A stretch of 64,000 nucleotides of DNA from Ptiloglossa arizonensis (GCF_051014685.1 NW_027478459.1:1384079-1448078); one strand, 5' to 3'; counted from the stretch's first letter, positions 14,107 to 28,300 are shown. Notes: generated by a model not told the origin, from the sequence alone. A program made the numbers and translations.

Positions 14107-14675
14107 GAGCGGCGGGCGGGGGTGCGTAGCCCTTGAGGCTCGTGCCACCGCCCGTCGTCTGAGGGGTGGGTAGAGTAAGGGACGGCGACGCTCTCGAGGG
14201 CGGAGAGGCCAGAGCCGCCCTCGGGAGCGTACGAGCCGGGGTGCGGCCGCGCCGACGGCACGGTCCCAGGGCCGTGCCCCCGGCGCGGCTATGGGGGCCG
14301 TGGGCGGTCGCGAGTGTGGGACTCGCGGCCGCCCTCGGGCGGCCCCCGGGAGTGGGACGTCGGAGCAGTGTGGCCCTGCTCCGACGTCGGGCGCCAGAGC
14401 GCCGAGGAGAAAACAGGGAAGGGAGGGTGAAGTACCCCCTCCCTTCCCTGGAACGGGAGGACACGGGCGCGAGAGCCCTGCACGGGGGAGCACCTGATGT
14501 TATGATGTCTTCGGTCCCAGGTGCTCCCCCTGCATAGTGCGAGGATGGCCACCGTGGTGGGTTTTAGTGGGTAGGTCCCGCGCCCGATGGGTTTCCTTCC
14601 GGGCGCGGGGAATCCCACACTCCCCCCGCCCCTCCCCAGGCTGCGGGGGGGTCTTTCGAAGATTTCCCCCACGTT
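14107..14675 (+). other. LINE 3' UTR, copy 1
   Basis: Non-coding GC-rich 3' region between the ORF2 stop and the poly(A) tail. It is nearly identical to the same region of copy 2, except for a few substitutions and one 1-bp length difference near 14165. ORFs called on both strands here (up to about 190 codons) are GC-driven and overlap in several frames; I see no protein family in them. Confidence 0.85.
14356..14609 (+). other. Four perfect hairpins in the LINE 3' UTR, copy 1
   Basis: Four stems without mismatches: 14356-14368 with 14376-14388 (13 bp, 7-nt loop, GACGTCGGAGCAG); 14414-14427 with 14437-14450 (14 bp, 9-nt loop, CAGGGAAGGGAGGG); 14484-14496 with 14518-14530 (13 bp, 21-nt loop, GGGGGAGCACCTG); 14577-14586 with 14600-14609 (10 bp, 13-nt loop, CCCGCGCCCG). 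A weaker stem lies at 14309-14327. Structured 3' ends are known to be read by the reverse transcriptase in some LINE families; that role here is inferred. Confidence 0.8.
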
Positions 14676-14698
14676 AAAAAAAAAAAAAAAAAAAAAAA

Positions 14699-14711
14699 GG
14701 GCAAATATGCA
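14699..14711 (+). repeat. Target-site duplication, right, LINE copy 1
   Basis: GGGCAAATATGCA follows the 23-nt A tract directly and repeats 13604-13616 without mismatch. Satellite sequence resumes in register after it. Confidence 0.95.
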
Positions 14712-16544
14712 AATGCCGTTGTAACCGGGCGAGTTTCTGCTTTCAGATGATATAGGAAATTCTCGAGTTCGTCAATCCGTTCGCGAGATATGTAAGTGTG
14801 AAGTTAAGGAATGGTTGAGAAACCATCAAAATTTTCGCTGGTCTGATACACGAAACCAACAACTGGAGTGGCCTAGGGAAAAAGTATACACACCATTGTA
14901 ATCGGGCTAGTTTCTACTTTCAGATGCAACAGGAATTTCTCGAGTTCGTCAATCCGTTCGCGACAAATGGGAGTTTGAAGTTAAGGAATGGTTGAGAAAC
15001 CATCAAAATTATCGCAAGTCTGATACTCGAAACAATTAACTACAATGGCCTAGGGGAAAAATACACATACCGTTGTAATCGGGCGAGTTTCTGCTTTCAG
15101 ATGCAATAGGAAATTCTCGAGTTCGTCAATCCGTTCGCGAGATATGGAAGTGTGAAGTTAAGGATTGGTTGAGAAACCATCAAAATTTTCACAAGTCTGA
15201 TAATCGAAACCAATAACTACAATGGCCTAGGGGAAAAATACACATACCGTTGTAATCGGGCGAGTTTCTGCTTTCAGATGCAACAAGAATTTCTCGAGTT
15301 CGTCAATCCGTTCGCGAGAAATGGGAGTTTGAAGTTAAGGAATGGTTGAGAAACCATCAAAATTTTCGCAAGTCTGTTACTTGAAACCAATAACTACCAT
15401 GGCCTAGGGCAAAAATGCACATACCGTTGTAACCGGGCGAGTTTCTGCTTTCAGATGCTGTAGGAAATTCTCGAGTTCGTCAATCCGTTCGCGAGATATG
15501 TAAGTGTGAAGTTAAGGAATGGTTGAGGAACCATCAAAATTATAGCAAGTCTGATACTCGAAACCAATAACTGGAATGGCCTAGGGGAAAAGTACACACA
15601 CCATTGTATTCAGGCGAGTTTCTGCTTTCAGATGCAACAGGAATTTCTCGAGTGCGTCAATCCGTTCGCGAGAAATGGGAGTTTGAATTTAAGGAATGGT
15701 TGAGAAATCATCGAAATTTTTGCAAGTCTGATACTCGAAACCAATAACTACAAAGGCCTAGGGGAAAAGTACACATACCGTTATCATCGGGCGACATTCT
15801 ACTTTCACATGCAACAGGAATTTCTCGAGTTCGTCGATCCGTTCGCGAGATATGGGAGTTTGAAGTTAAGGAATGGTTGAGAAACCATCAAAATTTTCGC
15901 TGGCTTGATACTCGAAACCAATAACTGGAATGGCCTAGGGTAAAAGTACACACACCATTGTAATCGGGCGAGTTTCTACTTTCAAATGCAACAGGAATTT
16001 CTCGAGTTCGTCAATCCGTTCGCGAGATATGGGGGTTTGAAGTTAAGGAATGGTTGAGGAACCATCAAAATTATAGCAAGTCTGATACTCGAAACCAATA
16101 ACTGGAATGGCCTAGGGGAAAAGTACACACACCATTGTATTCAGGCGAGTTTCTGCTTTCAGATGCAACAGGAATTTCTCGAGTTCGTCAATCCGTTCGC
16201 GAGATGTGGGAGTTTGAAGTTAAGGAATGGTTGAGAAACCATCAAAATTTTCGCTGGTCTGATACTCGAAACCAATAACTGGAATGGCCTAGGGGAAAAG
16301 TACACACACCATTGTATTCGGGCGAGTTTCTACTTTCAGATGCAACAGGAATTTCTCGAGTTCGTCAATCCGTTCGCGAGATGTGGGAGTTTGAAGTTAA
16401 GGAATGGTTGAGAAACCATCAAAATTTTCACTGGTCTGATACTCGAAACCAATAACTGGAATGGCCTAGGATAAAAGTACACACACCATTGTATTCGGGG
16501 GAGTTTCTACTTTCAGATGCAACAGGAATTTCTCGAGTTCGTCA

Positions 16545-19500
16545 ATCCGTTCGCGAGAAATGGTAGTTTGAAGTTAAGGAATGGTTGAGAGACCATCAAA
16601 ATCTTCGCAAGTCTGATACTCGAAACCGATAACTACTATGGCCTAGGGCAAAAATGCACATACCGTTGTAACCGGGCGAGTTTCTGCTTTCAGATGCAAT
16701 AGGATATTCTCGAGTTCGTCAATCCGTACGCGAGATATGTAAGTGTGAAGTTAAGGAATGGTTGAGAAACAATCAAAATTTTCACAAGTCTGATAATCGA
16801 AACCAATAACTACAATGGCCTAGGGGAAAAATACACATACCGTTGTAATCGGGCGAGTTTCTACTTTCAGATGCAGCAAGAATTTCTCGAGTTCGTCAAT
16901 CCGTTCGCGAGAAATGGGAGTTTGATGTTAAGGAATGGTTGAGAAACAATCAAAATTTTCGCAAGTCTGATACACGAAACAATTAACTACAATGGCCTAG
17001 GGGAAAAATACACATACCGTTGTAATCGGGCGAGTTTCTGCTTTCAGATGCAATAGGAAATTCTCGAGTTCGTCAATCCGTTCGCGAGATATGGAAGTGT
17101 GAAGTTAAGGATTGGTTGAGAAACCATCAAAATTTTCGCATGTCTGATACTCGAAACCAATAACTGGAATGGCCTAGGGGAAAAGTACACATACCATTGT
17201 AATCGGGCGAGTTTCTACTTTCAGATGCAACAAGAATTTCTAGAGTTCGTCAAACCGTTCGTGAGAAATGGGAGTTTGAAGTTAAGGAATGGTTGAGAAA
17301 CCATCAAAATTTTCGCAAGTCTGTTACTTGAAACCAATAACTACCATGGCCTAGGGCAAAAATGCACATACCGTTGTAACCGGGCGAGTTTCTGCTTTCA
17401 GATGCTGTAGGAAATTCTCGAGTTCGTCAATCCGTTCGCGAGAAATGGGAGTTTGAAGTTAAGGAATGGTTGAGGAACCATCAAAATTATAGCAAGTCTG
17501 ATACTCGAAACCAATAACTGGAATGGCCTAGGGGAAAAGTACACACACCATTGTATTCAGGCGAGTTTCTGCTTTCAGATGCAACAGGAATTTCTCGAGT
17601 GCGTCAATCCGTTCGCGAGAAATGGGAGTTTGAATTTAAGGAATGGTTGAGAAATCATCGAAATTTTTGCAAGTCTGATACTCGAAACCAATAACTACAA
17701 AGGCCTAGGGGAAAAGTACACATACCGTTATCATCGGGCGACATTCTACCTTCACATGCAACAGGAATTTCTCGAGTTCGTCGATCCGTTCGCGAGATAT
17801 GGGAGTTTGAAGTTAAGGAATGGTTGAGAAACCATCAAAATTTTCGCTGGCTTGATACTCGAAACCAATAACTGGAATGGCCTAGGGTAAAAGTACACAC
17901 ACCATTGTAATCGGGCGAGTTTCTACTTTCAGATACAACAGGAATTTCTCGAGTTCCTCAATCCGTTCGCGAGATATGGGAGTTTGAAGTTAAGGAATGG
18001 TTGAGAAACCATCAAAATTTTCGCTGGTCTGATACTCGAAACCAATAACTGGAGTGGCCTAGGGGAAAAGCACACACACCATTGTATTCGGGCGAGTTTC
18101 TACTTTCAGATGCAACAGGAATTTCTCGAGTTCGTCAATCCGTTCGCGAGATGTGGGAGTTTGAAGTTAAGGAATGGTTGAGAAACCATCAAAATTTTCG
18201 CTGGTCTGATACTCGAAACCAATAACTGGAATGGCCTAGGGGAAAAGTACACACACCATTGTATTCGGGCGAGTTTCTACTTTCAGATGCAACAGGAATT
18301 TCTCGAGTTCGTCAATCCGTTCGCGAGATGTGGGAGTTTGAAGTTAAGGAATGGTTGAGAAACCATCAAAATTTTCACTGGTCTGATACTCGAAACCAAT
18401 AACTGGAATGGCCTAGGATAAAAGTACACACACCATTGTATTCGGGCGAGTTTCTACTTTCAGATGCAACAGGAATTTCTCGAGTTCGTCAATCCGTTCG
18501 CGAGATGTGGGAGTTTGAAGTTAAGGAATGGTTGAGAAACCATCAAAATTTTCACTGGTCTGATACTCGAAACCAATAACTGGAATGGCCTAGGATAAAA
18601 GTACACACACCATTGTATTCGGGCGAGTTTCTACTTTCAGATGCAACAGGAATTTCTCGAGTTCGTCAATCCGTTCGCGAGAAATGGTAGTTTGAAGTTA
18701 AGGAATGGTTGAGAGACCATCAAAATCTTCGCAAGTCTGATACTCGAAACCGATAACTACTATGGCCTAGGGCAAAAATGCACATACCGTTGTAACCGGG
18801 CGAGTTTCTGCTTTCAGATGCAATAGGAAATTCTCGAGTTCGTCAATCCGTACGCGAGATATGTAAGTGTGAAGTTAAGGAATGGTTGAGAAACAATCAA
18901 AATTTTCACAAGTCTGATAATCGAAACCAATAACTACAATGGCCTAGGGGAAAAATACACATACCGTTGTAATCGGGCGAGTTTCTACTTTCAGATGCAG
19001 CAAGAATTTCTCGAGTTCGTCAATCCGTTCGCGAGAAATGGGAGTTTGATGTTAAGGAATGGTTGAGAAACAATCAAAATTTTCGCAAGTCTGATACACG
19101 AAACAATTAACTACAATGGCCTAGGGGAAAAATACACATACCGTTGTAATCGGGCGAGTTTCTGCTTTCAGATGCAATAGGAAATTCTCGAGTTCGTCAA
19201 TCCGTTCGCGAGATATGGAAGTGTGAAGTTAAGGATTGGTTGAGAAACCATCAAAATTTTCGCATGTCTGATACTCGAAACCAATAACTGGAATTGCCTA
19301 GGGGAAAAGTACACATACCGTTGTAATCGGGGGAGTTTCTACTTTCAGATGCAACAGGAATTTCTCGAGTTCGTCAATCCGTTCGCGAGAAATGGGAGTT
19401 TGAAGTTAAGGAATGGTTGAGAAACCATCAAAATTTTCGCAAGTCTGATACTCGAAACCAATAACTACTATGGCCTAGGGCAAAAATGCACATACCGTTG

Positions 19501-22500
19501 TAACCGGGCGAGTTTCTGCTTTCAGATGCAATAGGAAATTCTCGAGTTCGTCAATCCGTTCGCGGGAAATGGTAGTTTGAAGTTAAGGAATGGTTGAGAG
19601 ACCATCAAAATCTTCGCAAGTCTGATACTCGAAACCGATAACTACTATGGCCTAGGGCAAAAATGCACATACCGTTGTAACCGGGCGAGTTTCTGCTTTC
19701 AGATGCAATAGGATATTCTCGAGTTCGTCAATCCGTACGCGAGATATGTAAGTGTGAAGTTAAGGAATGGTTGAGAAACAATCAAAATTTTCACAAGTCT
19801 GATAATCGAAACCAATAACTACAATGGCCTAGGGGAAAAATACACATACCGTTGTAATCGGGCGAGTTTCTACTTTCAGATGCAGCAAGAATTTCTCGAG
19901 TTCGTCAATCCGTTCGCGAGAAATGGGAGTTTGATGTTAAGGAATGGTTGAGAAACAATCAAAATTTTCGCAAGTCTGATACACGAAACAATTAACTACA
20001 ATGGCCTAGGGGAAAAATACACATACCGTTGTAATCGGGCGAGTTTCTGCTTTCAGATGCAATAGGAAATTCTCGAGTTCGTCAATCCGTTCGCGAGATA
20101 TGGAAGTGTGAAGTTAAGGATTGGTTGAGAAACCATCAAAATTTTCGCATGTCTGATACTCGAAACCAATAACTGGAATGGCCTAGGGGAAAAGTACACA
20201 TACCATTGTAATCGGGCGAGTTTCTACTTTCAGATGCAACAAGAATTTCTAGAGTTCGTCAATCCGTTCGTGAGAAATGGGAGTTTGAAGTTAAGGAATG
20301 GTTGAGAAACCATCAAAATTTTCGCAAGTCTGTTACTTGAAACCAATAACTACCATGGCCTAGGGCAAAAATGCACATACCGTTGTAACCGGGCGAGTTT
20401 CTGCTTTCAGATGCTGTAGGAAATTCTCGAGTTCGTCAATCCGTTCGCGAGAAATGGGAGTTTGAAGTTAAGGAATGGTTGAGGAACCATCAAAATTATA
20501 GCAAGTCTGATACTCGAAACCAATAACTGGAATGGCCTAGGGGAAAAGTACACACACCATTGTATTCAGGCGAGTTTCTGCTTTCAGATGCAACAGGAAT
20601 TTCTCGAGTGCGTCAATCCGTTCGCGAGAAATGGGAGTTTGAATTTAAGGAATGGTTGAGAAATCATCGAAATTTTTGCAAGTCTGATACTCGAAACCAA
20701 TAACTACAAAGGCCTAGGGGAAAAGTACACATACCGTTATCATCGGGCGACATTCTACTTTCACATGCAACAGGAATTTCTCGAGTTCGTCGATCCGTTC
20801 GCGAGATATGGGAGTTTGAAGTTAAGGAATGGTTGAGAAACCATCAAAATTTTCGCTGGCTTGATACTCGAAACCAATAACTGGAATGGCCTAGGGTAAA
20901 AGTACACACACCATTGTAATCGGGCGAGTTTCTACTTTCAGATACAACAGGAATTTCTCGAGTTCCTCAATCCGTTCGCGAGATATGGGAGTTTGAAGTT
21001 AAGGAATGGTTGAGAAACCATCAAAATTTTCGCTGGTCTGATACTCGAAACCAATAACTGGAGTGGCCTAGGGGAAAAGTACACACACCATTGTATTCGG
21101 GCGAGTTTCTACTTTCAGATGCAACAGGAATTTCTCGAGTTCGTCAATCCGTTCGCGAGATGTGGGAGTTTGAAGTTAAGGAATGGTTGAGAAACCATCA
21201 AAATTTTCGCTGGTCTGATACTCGAAACCAATAACTGGAATGGCCTAGGGGAAAAGTACACACACCATTGTATTCGGGCGAGTTTCTACTTTCAGATGCA
21301 ACAGGAATTTCTCGAGTTCGTCAATCCGTTCGCGAGATGTGGGAGTTTGAAGTTAAGGAATGGTTGAGAAACCATCAAAATTTTCACTGGTCTGATACTC
21401 GAAACCAATAACTGGAATGGCCTAGGATAAAAGTACACACACCATTGTATTCGGGCGAGTTTCTACTTTTAGATGCAACAGGAATTTCTCGAGTTCGTCA
21501 ATCCGTTCGCGAGAAATGGTAGTTTGAAGTTAAGGAATGGTTGAGAGACCATCAAAATCTTCGCAAGTCTGATACTCGAAACCGATAACTACTATGGCCT
21601 AGGGCAAAAATGCACATACCGTTGTAACCGGGCGAGTTTCTGCTTTCAGATGCAATAGGAAATTCTCGAGTTCGTCAATCCGTACGCGAGATATGTAAGT
21701 GTGAAGTTAAGGAATGGTTGAGAAACAATCAAAATTTTCACAAGTCTGATAATCGAAACCAATAACTACAATGGCCTAGGGGAAAAATACACATACCGTT
21801 GTAATCGGGCGAGTTTCTACTTTCAGATGCAGCAAGAATTTCTCGAGTTCGTCAATCCGTTCGCGAGAAATGGGAGTTTGATGTTAAGGAATGGTTGAGA
21901 AACAATCAAAATTTTCGCAAGTCTGATACACGAAACAATTAACTACAATGGCCTAGGGGAAAAATACACATACCGTTGTAATCGGGCGAGTTTCTGCTTT
22001 CAGATGCAATAGGAAATTCTCGAGTTCGTCAATCCGTTCGCGAGATATGGAAGTGTGAAGTTAAGGATTGGTTGAGAAACCATCAAAATTTTCGCATGTC
22101 TGATACTCGAAACCAATAACTGGAATTGCCTAGGGGAAAAGTACACATACCGTTGTAATCGGGGGAGTTTCTACTTTCAGATGCAACAGGAATTTCTCGA
22201 GTTCGTCAATCCGTTCGCGAGAAATGGGAGTTTGAAGTTAAGGAATGGTTGAGAAACCATCAAAATTTTCGCAAGTCTGATACTCGAAACCAATAACTAC
22301 TATGGCCTAGGGCAAAAATGCACATACCGTTGTAACCGGGCGAGTTTCTGCTTTCAGATGCAATAGGAAATTCTCGAGTTCGTCAATCCGTTCGCGGGAA
22401 ATGGTAGTTTGAAGTTAAGGAATGGTTGAGAGACCATCAAAATCTTCGCAAGTCTGATACTCGAAACCGATAACTACTATGGCCTAGGGCAAAAATGCAC

Positions 22501-22990
22501 ATACCGTTGTAACCGGGCGAGTTTCTGCTTTCAGATGCAATAGGAAATTCTCGAGTTCGTCAAACCGTACGCGAGATATGTAAGTGTGAAGTTAAGGAAT
22601 GGTTGAGAAACAATCAAAATTTTCACAAGTCTGATAATCGAAACCAATAACTACAATGGCCTAGGGGAAAAATACACATACCGCTGTAATCGGGCGAGTT
22701 TCTACTTTCAGATGCAGCAAGAATTTCTCGAGTTCGTCAATCCGTTCGCGAGAAATGGGAGTTTGATGTTAAGGAATGGTTGAGAAACAATCAAAATTTT
22801 CGCAAGTCTGATACACGAAACAATTAACTACAATGGCCTAGGGGAAAAATACACATACCGTTGTAATCGGGCGAGTTTCTGCTTTCAGATGCAATAGGAA
22901 ATTCTCGAGTTCGTCAATCCGTTCGCGAGATATGGAAATGTGAAGTTAAGGATTGGTTGAGAAACCATCAAAATTTTCGCATGTCTGATA
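16545..22990 (+). repeat. Higher-order repeat, 17 monomers (3009 bp)
   Basis: Sequence from about 16545 repeats from about 19554 at 3009 bp, exactly 17 x 177, then again from about 22386. The marker GAGGAACC followed by ATTATAGCAAG sits at 17472 and 20481 (3009 apart). The marker CGAAACCGATAACTACTATG sits at 16621, 18745, 19630, 21577 and 22462. The second HOR copy is one monomer shorter (2832 bp) because one of two neighbouring monomers with TTTTCACTGGTCTG near 18.4-18.6 kb is absent. Similarity to the third copy fades near 22.99 kb. Confidence 0.88.
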
Positions 22991-25379
22991 CTCGAAACCA
23001 ATTACTGGAATTGCCTAGGGGAAAAGTACACATACCGTTGTAATCGGGGGAGTTTCTACTTTCAGATGCAACAGGAATTTCTCGAGTTCGTCAATCCGTT
23101 CGCGAGAAATGGGAGTTTGAAGTTAAGGAATGGTTGAGAAACCATCAAAATTTTCGCTGGCTTGATACTCGAAACCAATAACTGGAATGGCCTAGGGTAA
23201 AAGTACACACACCTTTGTAACCGGGCGAGTTTCTGCTTTCAGATGCAATAGGAATTTCTCGAGTTCGTCAATCCGTTCGCGAGAAATGGGAGTTTGAAGT
23301 TAAGGAATGGTTGAGAAACCATCAAAATTTTCGCAAGTCTGATACTCGAAACCAATAACTACTATGGCCTAGGGCAAAAATGCACATACCGTTGTAACCG
23401 GGCGAGTTTCTGCTTTCAGATGCAATAGGAATTTCTCGAGTTCGTCAATCCGTTCGCGAGATATGGGAGTTTGAAGTTAAGGAATGGTTGAGAAACCATC
23501 AAAATTTTCGCTGGTCTGATACTCGAAACCAATAACTGGAATGGCCTAGGGGAAAAGTACACACACCATTGTAATCGGGCGAGTTTCTACTTTCAGATAC
23601 AACAGGAATTTCTCGAGTTCGTCAATCCGTTCGCGAGATATGGGAGTTTGATGTTAAGGAATGGTTGAGAAACCATCAAAATTTTCGCTGGCTTGATACT
23701 CGAAACCAATAACTGGAGTGGCCTAGGGTAAAAGTACACACACCATTGTAATCGGGCGAGTTTCTACTTTCAGATACAACAGGAATTTCTCGAGTTCGTC
23801 AATCCGTTCGCGAGATATGGGAGTTTGAAGTTAAGGAATGGTTGAGAAACCATCAAAATTTTCGCTGGTCTGATACTCGAAACCAATAACTGGAATGGCC
23901 TAGGGGAAAAGTACACACACCATTGTATTCTGGCGAGTTTCTACTTTCAGATGCAACAGGAATTTCTCGAGTTGGTCAATCCGTTCGCGAGATGTGGGAG
24001 TTTGAAGTTAAGGAATGGTTGAGAAACCATCAAAATTTTCACTGGTCTGATACTCGAAACCAATAACTGGAATGGCCTATGAGAAAAGTACACACACCAT
24101 TGTATTCGGGCGGGTGTCTACTTTCAGATGCAACTGGAATTTCTCGAGTTCGTCAATCCGTTCGGGAGATATGGGAGTTTGAAGTTAAGGAATGGTTGAG
24201 AGACCATCAAAGTCTTCGCAAGTCTGATACTCGAAACCAATAACTGGAATGGCCTAGGAGAAAAGTACACACACCATTGTATTCGGGCGAGTTTCTACTT
24301 TCAGATGCAACAGGAATTTCTCGAGTTCGTAAATCCGTTTGCGAGAAATGGGAGTTTGAATTTAAGGAATGGTTGAGAAACCATCAAAATTTTCGCTGGT
24401 CTGATACTCGAAACCAATAACTGGAATGGCCTAGGGGAAAAGTACACACACCATTGTATTCGGGCGAGTTTCTACTTTCAGATGCAACAGGAATTTCTCC
24501 AGTTCGTCAATCCGTTCGCGAGAAATGGGAGTTTGATGTTAAGGAATGGTTGAGAAACAATCAAAATTTTAGCTGCCTTGATACTCGAAACCAATAACTG
24601 GAATGGCCCAGGGTAAAAGTACACACACCTTTGTAATCGGGCGAGTTTCTACTTTCAGATACAACAGGAATTTCTCGAGTTCGTCAATCCGTTCGCGAGA
24701 TATGGGAGTTTGAAGTTAAGGAATGGTTGAGAAACCATCAAAATTTTCGCTGGTCTGATACTCGAAACCAATAACTGGAATGGCCTAGGGGAAAAGTACA
24801 CACACCATTGTATTCGGGCGAGTTTCTACTTTCAGATGCAACAGGAATTTCTCGAGTTCGTCAATCCGTTCGCGAGATATGGGAGTTTGAAGTTAAGGAA
24901 TGGTTGAGAAACCATCAAAATTTTCGCTGGTCTGATACTCGAAACCAATAACTGGAATGGCCTAGGGGAAAAGTACACACACCATTGTATTCGGGCGAGT
25001 TTCTACTTTCAGATGCAACAGGAATTTCTCCAGTTCGTCAATCCGTTCGCGAGATGTGGGAGTTTGAAGTTAAGGAATGGTTGAGAAACCATCAAAATTT
25101 TCGCTGGTCTGATACTCGAAACCAATAACTGGAATGGCCTAGGAGAAAAGTACACACACCATTGTATTCGGGCGAGTTTCTACTTTCAGATGCAACAGGA
25201 ATTTCTCGAGTTCGTAAATCCGTTTGCGAGAAATGGGAGTTTGAATTTAAGGAATGGTTGAGAGACCATCAAAATCTTCGCAAGTCTGATACTCGAAACC
25301 AATAACTGGAATTGCCTAGGGGAAAAGTACACATACCGTTGTAATCGGGGGAGTTTCTACTTTCAGATGCAACAGGAAT

Positions 25380-28300
25380 TTCTCGAGTTCGTAAATCCGT
25401 TCGCGAGAAATGGGAGTTTGAAGTTAAGGAATGGTTGAGAAACCATCAAAATTTTCGCTGGCTTGATACTCGAAACCAATAACTGGAATGGCCTAGGGTA
25501 AAAGTACACACACCTTTGTAACCGGGCGAGTTTCTGCTTTCAGATGCAATAGGAATTTCTCGAGTTCGTCAATCCGTTCGCGAGAAATGGGAGTTTGAAG
25601 TTAAGGAATGGTTGAGAAACCATCAAAATTTTCGCAAGTCTGATACTCGAAACCAATAACTACTATGGCCTAGGGCAAAAATGCACATACCGTTGTAACC
25701 GGGCGAGTTTCTGCTTTCAGATGCAATAGGAAATTCTCGAGTTCGTCAATCCGTTCGCGAGAAATGGTAGTTTGAAGTTAAGGAATGGTTGAGAGACCAT
25801 CAAAATCTTCGCAAGTCTGATACTCGAAACCGATAACTACTATGGCCTAGGGCAAAAATGCACATACCGTTGTAACCGGGCGAGTTTCTGCTTTCAGATG
25901 CAATAGGAAATTCTCGAGTTCGTCAATCCGTACGCGAGATATGTAAGTGTGAAGTTAAGGAATGGTTGAGAAACAATCAAAATTTTCACAAGTCTGATAA
26001 TCGAAACCAATAACTACAATGGCCTAGGGGAAAAATACACATACCGTTGTAATCGGGCGAGTTTCTACTTTCAGATGCAGTAAGAATTTCTCGAGTTCGT
26101 CAATCCGTTCGCGAGAAATGGGAGTTTGATGTTAAGGAATGGTTGAGAAACAATCATAATTTTCGCAAGTCTGATACACGAAACAATTAACTACAATGGC
26201 CTAGTGGAAAAATACACATACCGTTGTAATCGGGCGAGTTTCTGCTTTCAGATGCAATAGGAAATTCTCGAGTTCGTCAATCCGTTCGCGAGATATGGAA
26301 GTGTGAAGTTAAGGATTGGTTGAGAAACCATCAAAATTTTCGCATGTCTGATACTCGAAACCAATTACTGGAATTGCCTAGGGGAAAAGTACACATGCCG
26401 TTGTAATCGGGGGAGTTTCTACTTTCAGATGCAACAGGAATTTCTCGAGTTCGTCAATCCGTTCGCGAGAAATGTGAGTTTGAAGTTAAGGAATGGTTGA
26501 GAAACCATCAAAATTTTCGCTGGCTTGATACTCGAAACCAATAACTGGAATGGCCTAGGGTAAAAGTACACACACCTTTGTAACCGGGCGAGTTTCTGCT
26601 TTCAGATGCAATAGGAATTTCTCGAGTTCGTCAATCCGTTCGCGAGAAATGGGAGTTTGAAGTTAAAGAATGGTTGAGAAACCATCAAAATTTTCGCAAG
26701 TCTGATACTCGAAACCAATAACTTCTATGGCCTAGGGCAAAAATGCACATACCGTTGTCACCGGGCGAGTTTCTGGTTTCAGATGCAATAGGAAATTCTC
26801 GAGTTCGTCAATCCGTTCGCGAGATATGGAAGTGTGAAGTTAAGGAATGGTTGAGAAACCATCATGGTTATCGCAAGTCTGATACTCGAAACCAATAACT
26901 GGAATGGCCTAGGGGAAAAGTACACATACCATTGTATTCAGGCGAGTTTCTGCTTTCAGATGCAACAGGAATTTCTCGAGTGCGTCAATCCGTTCGCGAG
27001 AAATGGGAGTTTGAATTTAAGGAATGGTTGAGAAATCATCGAAATTTTTGCAAGTCTGATACTCGAAACCAATAACTACAAAGGCCTAGGGGAAAAGTAC
27101 ACATACCGTTATCATCGGGCGACATTCTACTTTCACATGCAACAGGAATTTCTCGAGTTCGTCGATCCGTTCGCGAGATATGGGAGTTTGAAGTTAAGGA
27201 ATGGTTGAGAAACCATCAAAATTTTCGCTGGCTTGATACTCGAAACCAATAACTGGAATGGCCTAGGGTAAAAGTACACACACCATTGTAATCGGGCGAG
27301 TTTCTACTTTCAGATACAACAGGAATTTCTCGAGTTCGTCAATCCGTTCGCGAGATATGGGAGTTTGAAGTTAAGGAATGGTTGAGAAACCATCAAAATT
27401 TTCGCTGGCTTGATACTCGAAACCAATAACTGGAGTGGCCTAGGGTAAAAGTACACACACCATTGTAATCGGGCGAGTTTCTACTTTCAGATACAACAGG
27501 AATTTCTCGAGTTCGTCAATCCGTTCGCGAGATATGGGAGTTTGAAGTTAAGGAATGGTTGAGAAACCATGAAAATTTTCGCTGGTCTGATACTCGAAGC
27601 CAATAACTGGAATGGCCTAGGGGAAAAGTACACACACCATTGTATTCTGGCGAGTTTCTACTTTCAGATGCAACAGGAATTTCTCGAGTTGGTCAATCCG
27701 TTCGCGAGATGTGGGAGTTTGAAGTTAAGGAATGGTTGAGAAACCATCAAAATTTTCACTGGTCTGATACTCGAAACCAATAACTGGAATGGCCTATGAG
27801 AAAAGTACACTCACCATTGTATTCGGGCGAGTTTCCACTTTCAGATGCAACGGGAATTTCTCGAGTTCGTCAATCCGTTCGGGAGATATGGGAGTTTGAA
27901 GTTAAGGAATGGTTGAGAGACCATCAAAGTCTTCGCAAGTCTGATACTCGAAACCAATAACTACTATGGCCTAGGGCAAAAATGCACATACCGTTGTAAC
28001 CGGGCGAGTTTCTGCTTTCAGATGCAATAGGAAATTCTCGAGTTCGTCAATCCGTACGCGAGATATGTAAGTGTGAAGTTAAGGAATGGTTGAGAAACAA
28101 TCAAAATTTTCACAAGTCTGATAATCGAAACCAATAACTACAATGGCCTAGGGGAAAAATACACATACCGTTGTAATCGGGCGAGTTTGTACTTTCAGAT
28201 GCAGCAAGAATTTCTCGAGTTCGTCAATCCGTTCGCGAGAAATGGGAGTTTGATGTTAAGGAATGGTTGAGAAACAATCAAAATTTTAGCTGCCTTGATA

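Larger units (their letters stand above)
13617..14698 (+). mobile_element. 5'-truncated R1-clade-like LINE, copy 1
   Basis: A 1082-bp GC-rich island (the flanking satellite is far poorer in GC) flanked by a perfect 13-bp target-site duplication. It ends in 23 A residues (14676-14698). This is the signature of target-primed reverse transcription. It holds the C-terminal end of ORF2, a stop at 14104-14106 and a roughly 570-bp structured 3' UTR. It begins at GCAGCTTTGGCAG, which matches the interior of copy 2 (position 48661 onwards), so the 5' truncation points differ. It has the same orientation as the satellite monomers. Confidence 0.95.

Noticed and set aside
13758..14672. Several 110-190 codon ORFs on both strands of LINE copy 1 (and equivalents in copy 2)
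   Set aside because: GC-rich shadow frames of the ORF2 tail and 3' UTR; only the frame with the Cys/His motif matches a known protein family.
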